64,000 nt of DNA, from assembly GCA_003999685.1 (NCBI GenBank), contig CP021221.1, positions 1,240,001-1,304,000 of the forward strand, given 5' to 3'. The stretch is from Taiwanofungus camphoratus (taxonomy: Eukaryota > Basidiomycota > Agaricomycetes > Polyporales > Taiwanofungaceae). Below the pieces are notes generated by a model. That model saw only the letters and a list, made by a program, of their open reading frames with translations. It did not search any database and was not told the origin of the DNA. Each line of letters begins with the position of its first letter. Position 1 is the first letter of the stretch. A program made the position numbers and the translations under genes. Below, piece after piece: positions 22,986 through 34,548 of the stretch.

Positions 22986-24477
22986 TCACCACCCCAGCTG
23001 CTCGACGGTCCAACCATACACCATGCCTTTCTCATCAGGCTTGTTGCATAAGCGTTGGTTGCGATCAAGGGCAATGACGCGCTTCACATCTTCGGCGTCC
23101 AGAGTTGGTAGCTAGTCACCACGTCAACACCGAGAAGCTGACAAGTAGACATTGATCACAAGACCTACATTGATATTATCCTTCTGTCTTTGGGCGTTGG
23201 AACTTTTCGGGACGACGACGACACCACGCGCCAAGTGCCATGCAAGCACGACCTGCGCTGGCGATACCTTATACTTCGATGCGAGCTCCACGACCACCGG
23301 GTCGGTGAGGACATTGCTATATCCTGTACGCTCCACCATGTTCACTCAGGAAAGAGAGCAATTTCAAGTCTGTCATACCTGTCGGAGTGTAGGCTGTCAG
23401 AACAATGCCCTTAGAGTCACAGTATGTCTTAAGCTCCTCTTGAGCAAGGTATGGGTGTAGCCTTGAGGGTCGGAAAGAGAGCAGCTTTAAATGTGTGTGT
23501 TTGTAGCAACGAAGTAAATCAACTCACTCGACTTGATTGACAGCAGGGACGATCTTAGCGGTCTTCAGTAATTTTTCGAGGCTGCATATGCACGAAGGGA
23601 ACTGTCAACGCGTCCTTCTGCGATGTGTGATTACTAGACGCCTACTTCTGTACCGAGAAATTGCTGACACCAATATTCTTGGCCTTTCCGCTTGCATAGA
23701 CCTTTTCTATATCTGCCCAGGTTTCGTTGAAGGTTGGAGAATCACGGATTTTCATAGGGCCATTGTATTCGGCGTCCTCATCTGCAGGAAAGCATGAATC
23801 TCACGACACCGGTTACGCCTCTGAAATTGACCCTCACCAGGCCAATCAAGCACTTGGGGCCAGTGAAGCAGATACTGCATGTCCGAAGGCATTAGAATAT
23901 ACTCGGTCTACCCTGTTTCATGAAAGCTCGAACCAAGTCGACGTATTCAGTGCCTAAGTTGCTCAAGCTTTCCTTCAAAGAATCTCCCACCGATCTTATG
24001 CCTGGATGGTGCCACCTACAAGTAAATAATCAGCATCTCACACATAACTCATGCCCGATTACACAGCTGACGGTAATTTTGTTGTGATCCAGATCTCTTC
24101 ACGTGGTACACCCGACGTCTTGATGGCCTCGCCGACATATTTCTCGGTTCCTATGTGTGCCAAAGATCAGTCGTGCAAGCTCGTCTGACGGATAGCATTG
24201 CCAACCATAACCCCACGCAGTATCGATGTGACGATAACCCGACTGTGTCAGGCAAGTCAATGTGTGGCATAGCTGACCCTGCTTACGATCTCACCTTTAA
24301 AGCTGTAGTTATCCAATTAACAGATACCGCACGTTCCTCCTTTGTCGTTCCACTCCAGGCCCCCAGCCCTGTTCGACCAATGAGCAGGTACTCTCCGGAT
24401 GCGAGATGCTCGCCATCCTCACCTACAGCCGGAATCAACGCGCCCGTGTTGAGCTTGAACTTTGGAACTGAAGACAT
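22986..24477 (-). CDS. Aldo-keto reductase
   Basis: Members reduce aldehydes and ketones with NADPH in a (beta/alpha)8 barrel. Eleven exons in phase (24477-24423, 24368-24295, 24242-24206, 24150-24072, 24015-23934, 23874-23838, 23781-23646, 23581-23528, 23461-23379, 23323-23169, 23111-22986) give 305 residues. The catalytic set is visible: Asp and Tyr in GYRHIDTAWGYG, Lys in ITTKLP, His in LLHWPQ. Other landmarks are GKAKNIGVSNF, AYTPTGYSNV, and near the C-terminus VVVPKSSNAQRQKDNIN, the NADPH phosphate-binding segment. The first intron directly follows ALIPAVG and restores GLGAWSG. The exact substrate cannot be told from sequence; the family includes glycerol and xylose reductase-like enzymes. 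The gene appears intact despite its high intron number. Confidence 0.92.
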
Positions 24478-24702
24478 GATGAACTAGTAACAGAATGTTG
24501 CGTGAGAGGGACCGTGGATGTGCAATGTGTCATTGGTCTTATATAGCTTTGTCATGTAACTTTTTTGTGTATCTGATTATCTTTTCTGTCCCGCCTGAGG
24601 GGCGAACGACGATAGGGTTCCTTGGGCCGTGAATACAGAGAACCTCGTGACAAGAGGCCCGGTAGACTCTCGGTAGAGTATTCGAGGGCGTTTGTCATCG
24701 AA

Positions 24703-25489
24703 TTACTCAGCTAACTCAGGCGGCGGTTCATTGCTTTCCTCTTCGTCATCAAACCAGCGCTCTTCGGCATCCCTATCATTGTCTGCGTCCCATTTCTCAT
24801 CCCAATCCACCTTATCGTAGTCAATTGACTGCAGAATAGCGGACAATAACTGCTCTGTGGCATGGACCACGATATCACGTCATGCGCACCTCAAGCAGAC
24901 CATAGATAAAGCGTTCCCGGATCCTGCGCATAAATAGCGCCTGTGTGTCTTCAAAAAGCTCCTCTTCTTCGACCTGCGGTTCTTCCTCTGAACTCTCGCT
25001 GTCTTCCTCCGGTAAAGAGTCGAGTAGTTCAGCCTGTTGTCTGCGCAGTATCCTAACACGCTCCGATTCACGTTCCTCCTCGTAGCCGCCCAACAGCATG
25101 CCCAACTTCCCAACGTGCGGCTTGAGGCTTCCCATGAAGAATTTCTCAACCCATGTTCTCTCGTCCTCTCCTTGTTCCCGCCCAAGGGGTTCCCTACCGG
25201 GCCACAAAGTTGGCCATGTCGTCTTAGCAGAAGTAAAATTTAACTCTGGGGGATTTGATTGGGCATATCTGAGTCGGCGATTACGAATTGAAGGTAAAAG
25301 TGATCTTTGCTTGGGAGTCGTGGTAGTAGAAAAGTAAGACAGAAGATGAGGGGGCAGCTGACGGAAATGTCTAAATAGAAAGTCAATGGGCTGGGTGTCA
25401 GGTGAAGGCTGGTAGTCCTCGGCAAGATCGAGGTAGGACAGCAGGGACGACACATTGGAGCCGTGAGCAGGACTAGGACCAGCTGACAT
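24703..25489 (-). CDS. CCDC97-like (DUF2052) protein
   Basis: Two exons (25489-24890, 24852-24703) give 249 residues. The N-terminal half is helical with FLFRHFRQLPPHLLSYF; the C-terminal half carries the CCDC97-type block: FMRRIRERFIYGLLE, then SIDYDKVDWDEKWD, then RDAEERWFDDEEES. A Glu-rich stretch (EEDSESSEEEPQVEEEE) lies between. The human homologue has been reported with SF3B-type splicing complexes, so a splicing role is possible here, but this is by family only. It is divergent from the hydrolase gene across 248 bp. The second-exon acceptor was chosen because it is the only one keeping frame. Confidence 0.8.
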
Positions 25490-25737
25490 TGCTGTGGTTG
25501 TGTATAAGAGTTGGAAACAGTCTCCGTCGAAGTGGTGGCAAGCAATTCACACTCCGGGTAAATCTCGGACACGTGGTATGCCCTGTTCCTGTCGGTAAAG
25601 TGTAGAGTCCGCGATTCCGCAGGATCCTACTGTACTGGCAGTGCATGCACTAGATCTGCATCGACTGTCCTTGCTTTGCCCTACTTTCACCTCACGCTAG
25701 CCGCGGACGTCGGTGTCGAGCGTTGTCGAAAGTCGAC

Positions 25738-27298
25738 ATGAATTCAACCGACGCGTCGTCTGGAAACTCACTGCTTCTGGTCGTATTCATACACGGGTTA
25801 GGCATATGTACTCCTGTCAATGGGATCGGGCGCCTTTCCCTAACATGATTGTATTGAGGTAGTTTTAAAGGAACGGACACGACGTTTGCCGGGTTTCCCG
25901 AACGGCTCCAGCACATCCTGTCCGAGACCATAAGCAATGTCCGTGTTGAAAGTGTCGTGTTCCCCGCGTATGAAGTGAGCTAATATCTGAAAATTAAACG
26001 TACACGATGTTCCTAATGGCCGTGGTTCATTAGACAAGGGGCGAATTAGTGAGGGTCGCTCTTTCATCTACTTACACGAAGGCTCATGTCTTCACCACAA
26101 GGCGGCAGCAGTGATCCGCTTCGCTGACTGGCTGACCAACTTGACTGTCCAGAGAGAAGTTGCCAACGGACTAGGAGGCGGTGCAAGCAAGGCCAAAGTT
26201 GTCCTTTGTGGTCACAGGTCAGTCGAGGCACTCTATCGTGGATAGACAGGCTCAATTGGCATCTTTCAGTATGGGGGGACTTCTTGCAGCAGATGCCCTC
26301 ATCGAGTTTGTTCAGACACGACCGGACACAACGGCACCACTATGGCCCAATATTGTCGCGTGTCTAGCTTTCGACACTCCAGTATGTCTAAGCCTAGTAT
26401 GCGTCCTGTTGCACGTGATTCATCTGTGTGCACTTCAGTACTTGGGTCTGCATCCCTATGTCTTCAAAAATGGCACTACCCAGGCTGCTACGTATCTTCG
26501 TAACGCTCGGGGTGTGTTCTCCAGCTTTCAATCATTTCCTTCCAAACGAGGACCGACGGCGTCCGTGTCCCAAAGCGTAGTCGAAGCTCCTGTGGGGCCT
26601 GTAGCCTCTACACAGGCGTCGCCGTCGACCCCGACCCCGACCTCGATATGGCAGAAGTGGGCACCCGCAGCCTACGCCGTCGGCGGGGCAATAGCAGCCG
26701 GCGCTGCAGCTGGCGCAGCATACTACAAACGCGACGAGATTGAGGTTGGGTATAAATGGGCGTCAGATCACATGAAATACGTTGGTACCTTGTGGGACGA
26801 GAATGCTCTGCGACGACGACTGGAGAGACTGTTAGAGATCGAAGAGCAGATGGGTGTCACTTTCAGAACGTGGGTCTTCCGTAACTTACTTCTTGCACGC
26901 ATGCTGTGTCTACAAGTGACGTCGGTCACCCCAGTTTCTACACCTTCCTTCCACCCAGTCCACCCTCATATTCGACTTCCCGCACATTCATCGTGCTCCC
27001 GAAGGCGTCCACGCGTTTCGCCGAGCATTTCTTGCAAGCTTCGAACACGCTAGCGTTTGACGAGATACAGGCTCATACCGGCATGTTCGATAGTAAGACG
27101 AATGATGGGTATTATGAACTTGGCCTCGCTACCGCGCAGCTGGTTAGGGATGCCGTCGCGGCCAGTCGTATAGCGGGAGACGATACCCGTAGGGCGACCG
27201 CCATACTCGCAGAGGTATCTAACAACACGTCCTCACATGAGCCCGTAGATACGAACACGTCGACTGAGGAGGCAGGAGAACAATTGGCACGGTCATAG
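25738..27298 (+). CDS. Alpha/beta hydrolase (lipase-like, DUF676-type)
   Basis: Seven exons (25738-25796, 25863-25974, 26034-26048, 26102-26217, 26270-26381, 26439-26869, 26935-27298) give 402 residues. The first strand is followed by FIHGFKGTDTTF, an oxyanion-hole HG motif. The nucleophile elbow is CGHSMGG (Ser). DTPYLGLHPYVF follows, and a late HTGMF or earlier His may complete the triad. A Gly/Ala-rich stretch near 26650-26730 (AYAVGGAIAAGAAAGAAYY) looks like one membrane segment or a linker. The third exon is only 15 nt (TRGEL) and was placed because it alone restores FPAYETRGEL. Such proteins are widespread in basidiomycetes but not characterised; lipid or ester hydrolysis is inference. 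The end lies 92 bp from the convergent NAA10 gene. Confidence 0.83.
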
Positions 27299-27390
27299 GA
27301 GTGATGACTTAGCGCCAGCTGTAGTGCTATGTAGATTATAGTTGTATATATTGCAATGTATGTATTGTACAATTCATCTCGCGAGATGCT

Positions 27391-28117
27391 TCAAAATGAC
27401 AGACGCATAGCATATGCATCTTCTCCATCTGCGTCTTTAGATTGGATAGCAATCAATACCCAGTATGACCCCTGCGATAGAGATGTGACTTACAGTATTT
27501 TTTTTCGATGTCCTTCACGGTGAACCCTAAAGTGTCTCGGTATAGGCTTAGCGCTGCCCGATTTGATTTCCGCACATGCAGGGAAACATAGGACGCTCGA
27601 TACACTGTCGCCATCGCTTCTTCTATGATACCCTAACTCAGATCTATGTGTGATTCCACGCATAGTAGACAACTCACGGGACTGCACCATCAGTCTCTTA
27701 GCTAGACCGAGCCGACGGTACGACCTGAGGACAGATATCGACGTAACATGCCCATGTGGCTCCTCATCAACACCAGTCTCATCCTCCCTGGGACAAGGTT
27801 TCAGTAGCCGTGGAGCTCACTTGTAACAGTGACACTCACATTTTGGCCAGGATATATCCAACTATTCTCCCTTTGCTATCCTCCGCCACATATGAAAGTT
27901 GAGGCCATGTTAGTGCATGGTATAAATCTAGGCCAAACTCATCGTGGTAATATCAGGCAGGATGGGTAAGATACATACAGTATTTCATGGTGTAATTTTC
28001 TGGCAAGTTTTGTAGATTACATGCCTGCATGCCCATGAGATCATCTACCTGGCACTAATGAGTTCCCGTGTATTACTGACTTCACTATATGCTTACCCTG
28101 GCCGGTCGGATATTCAT
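27391..28117 (-). CDS. ARD1: N-terminal acetyltransferase A catalytic subunit (Naa10/Ard1)
   Basis: Naa10 with Naa15 acetylates nascent chains at the ribosome. Six exons in phase (28117-28097, 28048-27979, 27927-27840, 27787-27678, 27622-27494, 27434-27391) give 153 residues. Landmarks are [25 protein letters not shown] (substrate loop), [36 protein letters not shown], where RRLGLA is the acetyl-CoA binding R-x-x-G-x-A motif, and [16 protein letters not shown]. The C-terminus ends soon after DAYAMRLSF and lacks the long tail found in many Naa10 proteins. Identity is secure. Confidence 0.95.
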
Positions 28118-28445
28118 TATAGCAGACTCGTTCAGATGAAGAGATATCCTGCCAAGATCAATTTTGAATAATCCGCCTGGAAGTTGATCGTTGGTAACCT
28201 TGGGCTAAAGCTCTTAGTCAACAAGTATAAACACTAGTAACTATTATGTGGGGTCTGGACACAGGTGCATCATGAAGTGTAGACGCCCTCGTACAGTCGC
28301 GTGATACAGCTCGACTGAGAGGGTATTTGACTTGGTACATGCTACGGTATAGTCCAGGAAGAACCTATCGACGGAACAAAAGATTGTCGCAGGAGCGATG
28401 TACCAACATATGTTGCTGTGAGTGAAGTTGACAAGAGCGATCGCA
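28118..28445. other. Intergenic stretch
   Basis: About 330 bp between the GRR1 stop and the NAA10 start. It must hold the NAA10 promoter; nothing else was seen. Confidence 0.4.
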
Positions 28446-31400
28446 CTAATATCCATGCGAATCACTATCCCGAGAATTTGCAGGCCCCGCAGTCCCTTCG
28501 TGGCCACCGTTGCTAGATCCTCTCCCGCCAAAGAAGAAAGACGTTGCATACTGCTCAGCAACAGAGAGTGTATTTCTCAAGCTCCTCTTCACGCTCCTGC
28601 CCCTTGTATCACTTTCGCGACCATCGGAGAAGGCTGGTTGGCCACCTAATGCCGATTGCACAGACTGGTGCAGTTCCCTTGTGGTTGAGGAAGGTGGTAC
28701 AGGCTGTGACGTTGCTTCATAATGACCAGAGGACCATCCAGCAGAATGATCGGAGCGTTCGGTACCGTGCTGATGCTGATACGAATTCGATGGATCTACC
28801 AAAAAGGAATGTGGATCATGGGCGTAGGCAGTTGGCGAATCACCATCAACGACTGGTAAGCGGAAGCTATGGTTCAAGGGTTGTGAGTGGACGTCGGCCA
28901 TGGATGTTGTATACGAGGATGGTCTAGAAGTTGAACTTGACGGAGGCGAAAGGCCTGACAGCACCCCATGAGGTTGACCACTCATGAGCGCGTCAACTCG
29001 TCTACCGTGCCCTTGTATCAAGACTGTGCTTGGTCCTGGACCCGCCCCGCGTCCATGTCCGATCTCGGCATAGATCAGATCCGGCGTCATCACCCCATGT
29101 CTTTGTGCCGCTGCTGCCTCATTGTATGAACGAAAGAATGCAGTGCCGCTAGAATGATTTGTGCCTCCACTGCGGTTTGACGCAACGTCGCTCGGGGCAG
29201 GCGACGTCGATGTCTCGATTATTGGTTGCTGGCCAAATCCTCTCGGTCGTCGTGATGGCCCAGGAGTGGCAGATGGAGGCGATTGACCATTGAGCCATAC
29301 TGGCGGCATGGCAATGCTCGGCCGCGGAATTGAATTATTGGCGCGTTCTCTCGTCATTACTAGTTCTCTTGTCACTGTTGGCGTGAAGTGTTCAGCGCGA
29401 GGCGTCTCGTAAAGAGCATACGAATTGGTGCCATTGGATTGGCCGAGCGGTGTTCTATATTCTCCTCGAGATACGACAACATGAGGATGAGGGGTAAAAG
29501 CCTCGGGTGTTTCATCTTCATCCTCCTCTGGGTCATCGGTGACCTTGATGTCATCTATATATTGTGAGCCTTCATCGTACCCGTCATCGTCGTCGTCGTC
29601 ATAGTCGGTATCATTGTTTGCGCTATTCTCGTCGGTGATATGGCTGAAGAGTTCCATTAAAAATTCTCGCAACTCCATCACGCCTTTACCTGAATAGACA
29701 CAGAATGCCGCCCGCTGACTAGAATTAAATTCCTGTAACATAGTTGATAATAGCAGTGGAAATAGCCATATAATATCAGAAGATGCTAAATAGTAACATG
29801 ATAAACCTTGGTTTGAACTCACTTGCGGTGGTGGGCGACAAAATTGCTGCAATTCAGGTCTACGGAATGATGGTATTCCGGTGAGGCTGAGATGAGTGAG
29901 CTTGGGAAGTTTCTGTAGTAAGAAATGTATAGCCATCACAGTGATCTGATCACAGTATGACAGATGAATCCGCTCAAGGGTGGCATGCCTTTCTCCAAGG
30001 GCGTATATGGCTTGATCAGTTAGGTTATTAACACGAACAAGACCAATGCGGCGCAGTTTCTGTAAACTTGAAAGCTCGAATACGGACATATCTGTTAGCA
30101 GTAGGCAGTCTATTCCCATGGTAGATCATCAGCATCTCATGATTTCAGAATACTGATGCACCTTACTTGCAAGATCAATGTATCTCAAACGCGTGCAGGA
30201 TCGCGCCAAGCTCCGGATGGAACGGTCGGTGATACTGCCTGCATGACCTAGATGCAGATAGTGTAGATGCTTTCCTAATTTGCAGATATTCTCCACAGCT
30301 ATGTCCGTCAATTGTGTGCACTTGGCTAGAACAAGATTGCGTATCTTCGGAGCGAGAGATATGATGCCTTCAATAGCTTCGTCGGTAAGGGCTGAGCATG
30401 CGGTAAGATCAAGCATACGCAAATGTTCAAATGGACGGGAGACACGGAGAGGGGGTAGCCTTTCCGATGCCAAGGTGCCGGTAGACAAAAAGGAATTCGC
30501 CACCGAAGGAAGGGTCAACTCCAGTCTAGGAGGCGAAGGAAATGCGGTGTCGGTGAGCTCAACGCAGTGTGATAGACGCATCTCTCGCATCTGAGTTGAG
30601 TGCATCCACAAATCACGGACGGAAAGATCTGTGATATTTTTGCAGTTGTTGAGATCGATCTCTAGCAGAAGTGGGCATGATTTGGCAAGCGCTGATACGG
30701 GCTCGTCAGTGATACATTCCACATTGCTGAGTTTGACCCGACGGAGTAAAGGACAGTTCTGTGCAAGTGCGAGAACAGCAACACTTGTAAGCTTCTTGCA
30801 GCCGCCGAGGTTGATACCTTGTAGTTTCTTGGTCGAAGAGGCGAGCGCAACTATGGATTTGTCGGTGACTTCAGTAACACCGGTGAGATCAAGCGCTACA
30901 AGATTTGGACAGCATGGTAGGACGCGCATGAGGCCATCGTCCGAGATGGCACTGCAGTTGATAAGGGTTAGGCGCTCCAGCCTCACACACTGCGCGAGGC
31001 GGGAAAGGAGGGAGTCGGTAAGGTCGCTGCCAAGGTAGAGAAAGTTGAGACGACGGATGAACTGAGCATAAAGGAAAGTCTGATCGGCACGAGACAAGAC
31101 TCGCATCATCTTCACCAGTGTCGATAGTCTCGAGAAGCTGGGTCTATACCAGAGCAGCTCGACTGAGCATTCGCACCAAGCACGCGAGACCAGCAGTGCA
31201 TTGTACAAATCTCTTGCCGAGTGTAAGTGCTTCAAAATGTGAATTAGGATCTCGGGTGGAAGGCGAGATGCTTGCGAGTGTGATGGACTGTTGCAAGCGT
31301 GTGGGAGGAGGTGCAGTCGGGAAGACCACTGAGCGGGTGAGATGTTGAGTGTATCAGGAGGTACGAAGAATGTGGACTTGTTATAATCTTCTTCTTCATT

Positions 31401-31502
31401 ATCAGACGCTGAGGTGCTGGACTGAGTTGGCGAATGGCTTCTGTACATTGTGTGTGGGCTGGTCGTCCTCGTCGATGGCGGCGGCAACAATGAAGCGCAC
31501 AT
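28446..31502 (-). CDS. GRR1: F-box/LRR protein of SCF ubiquitin ligase (Grr1)
   Basis: Grr1 is the substrate receptor of an SCF ligase, tied to nutrient sensing and G1 cyclin turnover. Three exons (31502-30167, 30109-29823, 29732-28446) give 969 residues. The F-box is RLPPEILIHILKHLHSARDLYNALLVSRAWCE. About a dozen cysteine-containing LRRs follow, such as LTLINCSAISDDGLMRVLPC and IDLNNCKNITDLSVRDLW, ending LSYCDQITVMAIHFLLQKL. The C-terminal tail of some 430 residues is disordered, with a run of Asp/Glu (NNDTDYDDDDDDGYDEG) and many Ser/Pro. A block FNSSQRAAFCVYSGKGVMELREF just after the repeats is typical of fungal Grr1. Met18 (MYRSHSPTQ) is an alternative start. Confidence 0.93.
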
Positions 31503-31597
31503 GTAACTGGCTTGCCTAACCTGGTCTCACCTGCTTAGTCATCCTTTCAGCAGTATTCTCAGCAGCGCTGATCTGCCGCCGGGTGACCGCAAATTCA

Positions 31598-32462
31598 ATG
31601 CAGAATTCTGGCACCCCTGGAATCGTTATTACCGTTCCCTCATCGCCAGTCGACTCTACATATTTACGCGAAGGCCTCTGGCCCTCATCTACTCCAACTG
31701 AGTCACCGAACTTTTCAGATCTCACCGATGAAGCTGCGGAAAGCTGCACCCATCGAGATGCTGAACGTATTTCGAGTGCGACGACACCGGATTTCAAAGC
31801 CATATCGAACGTCTCTTCGTTTGAGTCACGATTAGCTATGGCGAGTCTGCCACCACCCGGACCAGCTTATTTTCACGCTCGAAGAGCTCTGTGGTGGGCA
31901 TCAGGGCCCAATCCACCCCAACGAAACCAAGCCTCTACTTCGCGCCAAAAACTCGAGGATATGCTCCGTCAAGAAGGTGCGGTTGAGAGTGACCAAGTCT
32001 GGGATGCAGGTCTAGCGAGGGTATGGAATGGTCTGATAAACGGTGTGCGACTAAAGAAACGATTGCCACTCAGCATGGTGGTTCGTACCGGTCCGATGTC
32101 GTCGTTGGCTTTGGACCAGTCTTCCTACTGCCCATCGTTCTCCTAGTTCTGACGTTTCACCTTCCTTTCAGATAAAAATTGTGCTCTCTGGTTGGATACG
32201 TGATGGTACATGGCCAAGAGGTGGCGTTGCGCCTGAACCCGACGATGAGCTTGAGAGTCTTCCGGAGGGCACGAGATATTCCTTTCCCTTTGTCATACCG
32301 CCATCAACGCCTGAACGACAGTCGAGGATCGCATCGCCGCGGTCTGCAGAGGAAGTAGAGACTCCGCTGCACGTTGAAGGGGTGCCAAGCGAACACAAAC
32401 TCCTTTTTGGAATGGTCGCGATGGACCTCGAAGCGGAGGATGGACGATTTGGAGGGGGTTGA
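31598..32462 (+). CDS. Hypothetical protein
   Basis: Two exons (31598-32077, 32172-32462) give 256 residues. A disordered Ser/Thr/Pro-rich N-terminus leads to a conserved-looking block: FHARRALWWASGPN, then RQKLEDMLRQEGAVESDQVW, then WNGLINGVRLKKRLPLSMV, and after the intron IKIVLSGWIRDGTWPRGG. I have the impression of similar uncharacterised proteins in other agaricomycetes, but no domain name. No signal peptide or membrane segment is evident. The gene is divergent from GRR1 across only 95 bp, so the two share a promoter region. Translation is predicted from ATG at 31598. Confidence 0.7.
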
Positions 32463-33269
32463 TGCAGAAATGACTTTTATTTCACATTTGACCACTCACT
32501 GAATGCTATACAGCTGACATTTTCCCTGTACCATTCCGAGAATCCAGAGCTCATGATTTTTATGGCAATATACCAGAATACAACACACGAAAGCATGCAA
32601 GGATAGCCTGACTCCTGAGGCGTCGCCGAAAAATATATTGGCGTAAGTCGGACCATCTTGGTTATGTTCGCGAGGGTGGTGAGACCTTCCAAGGCCATAG
32701 TCAATTCCCAAATTTACATCTTGCCGTCGATATGCACATACTAGAATGACACCATCCCCTCTCACAAATAGCATATCCATTTTCCTTTTCGCAATCTGGG
32801 GGACAATTCAATGTGGATGACCCCAGAAGTTTGGAGGGTGAATACACACATTCACAGTATTTTGACCGTCCAACGCACCCTCGACCTGGTCTACCATCAT
32901 GATAGTCTCCTCGACATCACTCAGAATTAAGTTCATGTGTCCATCATAAGCCTAGACGTCCATTGCCTCGATGTCAATCAATTGAGTACTTTCAGGCGAC
33001 ATACATGTAATACACCACTCAGTTCACGATCGCCCCTCAGCTTGACGAATACGCGTTCGCTAAGTGATAATCTGATGAGGTCGAAAGGCTCTTGAATAGC
33101 AGACGAGATCGAGTCCATGTTTGCGCTCAGATTACAACGCGCTTCGTGGAATGCTTCACGAAGTAGTCACGTGTCATACATACATATTTTAGACTCCGGC
33201 TATTGGCGCGCTAACCCTTTCGGCTGCTCTTGTGTCCACCACTCTCGTTTGTCTTTCCTGTGGGGAACT
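32463..33269. other. Intergenic region upstream of the U1-C gene
   Basis: About 800 bp. Minus-strand open frames at 32477-32780 have no recognisable product. The last part must contain the U1-C promoter. I see no tRNA or repeat. Confidence 0.4.
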
Positions 33270-34228
33270 ATGCCGGTACGCATCTCTTGAACAATTCCAT
33301 ACGTTTGTTCACACAGATGTTCCAGAAACACTACTGCGACTATTGTGATGTATTTTTAACACATGATTCTGCCTCTGGTCAGTCTTCCAGGTTGCTGGAT
33401 CATCCCGCGTCTTATGTACTTTTCCTTGACAGTCCGCAAAGCTCACAACAGTGGACGTAATCATCTTGCCAATGTTAGAGACTATTATGCCTGTGAGTAG
33501 TCTTGTCAATCTCCCTCAATTGGTATGCTCATGGTAGGGATGCCAAGCTTTGGGCCATGACAAAGCTCAGAGTATCATCGACCAAATTACGGCTGCATAC
33601 GAATCGAGCGGAGGTCCACCCCCCGGCGGCTTTGGGTTTGGTCCGCAGCATCTAGCCCCCCCTGGGCCTGGCTTTGGTGGCCCGCCCATGGGATTTGGAG
33701 GTCCTGGGTTTGGAGGACCCCCTCCATTCGGTGGACGTGAGTGCATCAACACAATTTCCAAGGAGAAGGTTGCTCATATTACACACCGGACTCATTAGCT
33801 CGACCTCCAATGCCTCCTGGGATGCCTCCCGGGATGATGGGTCCACCAGGTGCGCCCCCATTTCCCCCTAATGGCGCTGCTCCTGGCATGGCTCCTCCAG
33901 GTGTGGGAGCACCTGGCGCTTTCCCTCCAGGTTCGGTTTTGAATGTATTTTTTCTAGTTTTTGAGACTGACGACCATAAACAGGCATGCCTCCGTTTCCT
34001 CCAGGCGGCGCACCGCCTGGTGGCAACCGCCCACCCTTCGCCCAAGGCGGTAACTTCCCTCCAGGTCAAGGGCCACCAGGTGGAAATTTTAATGGCCCTT
34101 CGAATGGACCGCCAAACGGCTTTCCTCTTTCTCAAGGCCCTCCGCAAAGTTCTGAACAGCCTAGTCCAAATGGACCGCCAGGTGGCATACACCCTGATAG
34201 GATGAGAATGATGGGAGGAGGAAGGTGA
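33270..34228 (+). CDS. YHC1: U1 small nuclear ribonucleoprotein C
   Basis: U1-C stabilises the pairing of U1 snRNA with the 5' splice site. Six exons (33270-33275, 33326-33377, 33433-33492, 33548-33736, 33799-33930, 33984-34228) give 227 residues. The matrin-type zinc finger reads [30 protein letters not shown] in spliced form (each part visible in exons 1-3), with the C-x2-C and H-x5-H spacing, followed by [16 protein letters not shown]. The rest is Gly/Pro/Met-rich low complexity. The first exon is only six nucleotides (ATGCCG); the splice to AAACACTAC gives the MPKHYCDYC start expected of the family, whereas the in-frame ATG at 33317 would give a less usual N-terminus. Identity is secure. 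Confidence 0.93.
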
Positions 34229-34548
34229 AAAGACTCGTTCGGTCGGTATATTTTGTTACGTCTGGTTCGCATTGCGCTTTCATGCTTATGTTTGAATGTA
34301 TTATGATGTCTGTTTGTACGCATTTGCAAACATTTCCTTCCTGTCAGAGGTCGAGCTGCGTAACATGTGTAGCGAAATAGTCCCTGGGACAGTCATTTGA
34401 GATCTAGCTATCTTGAGCGTCTACCTGTGTATGATTGGTGAATTAGATAATCGACAGCCTGGCTTCAAGCTTTTACCTCTACCCATCGATGGCGCAGGAA
34501 ACGAAAGTTATAACCGTCGCTTCCACTGGGCAAGATACCGTGGCATAA
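34229..34548. other. Intergenic stretch
   Basis: A 320-bp gap between the U1-C stop and the SUA5 start. Nothing beyond presumed 3' and 5' untranslated sequence was seen. Confidence 0.4.

Noticed and set aside
22986-24477. Aldo-keto reductase as part of a secondary-metabolite cluster
   Set aside because: Neighbours are housekeeping genes; no synthase, P450 or pathway regulator nearby.
33779-34192. Minus-strand frame opposite the Gly/Pro-rich part of U1-C
   Set aside because: Composition is the complement of Gly/Pro codons; no domain.
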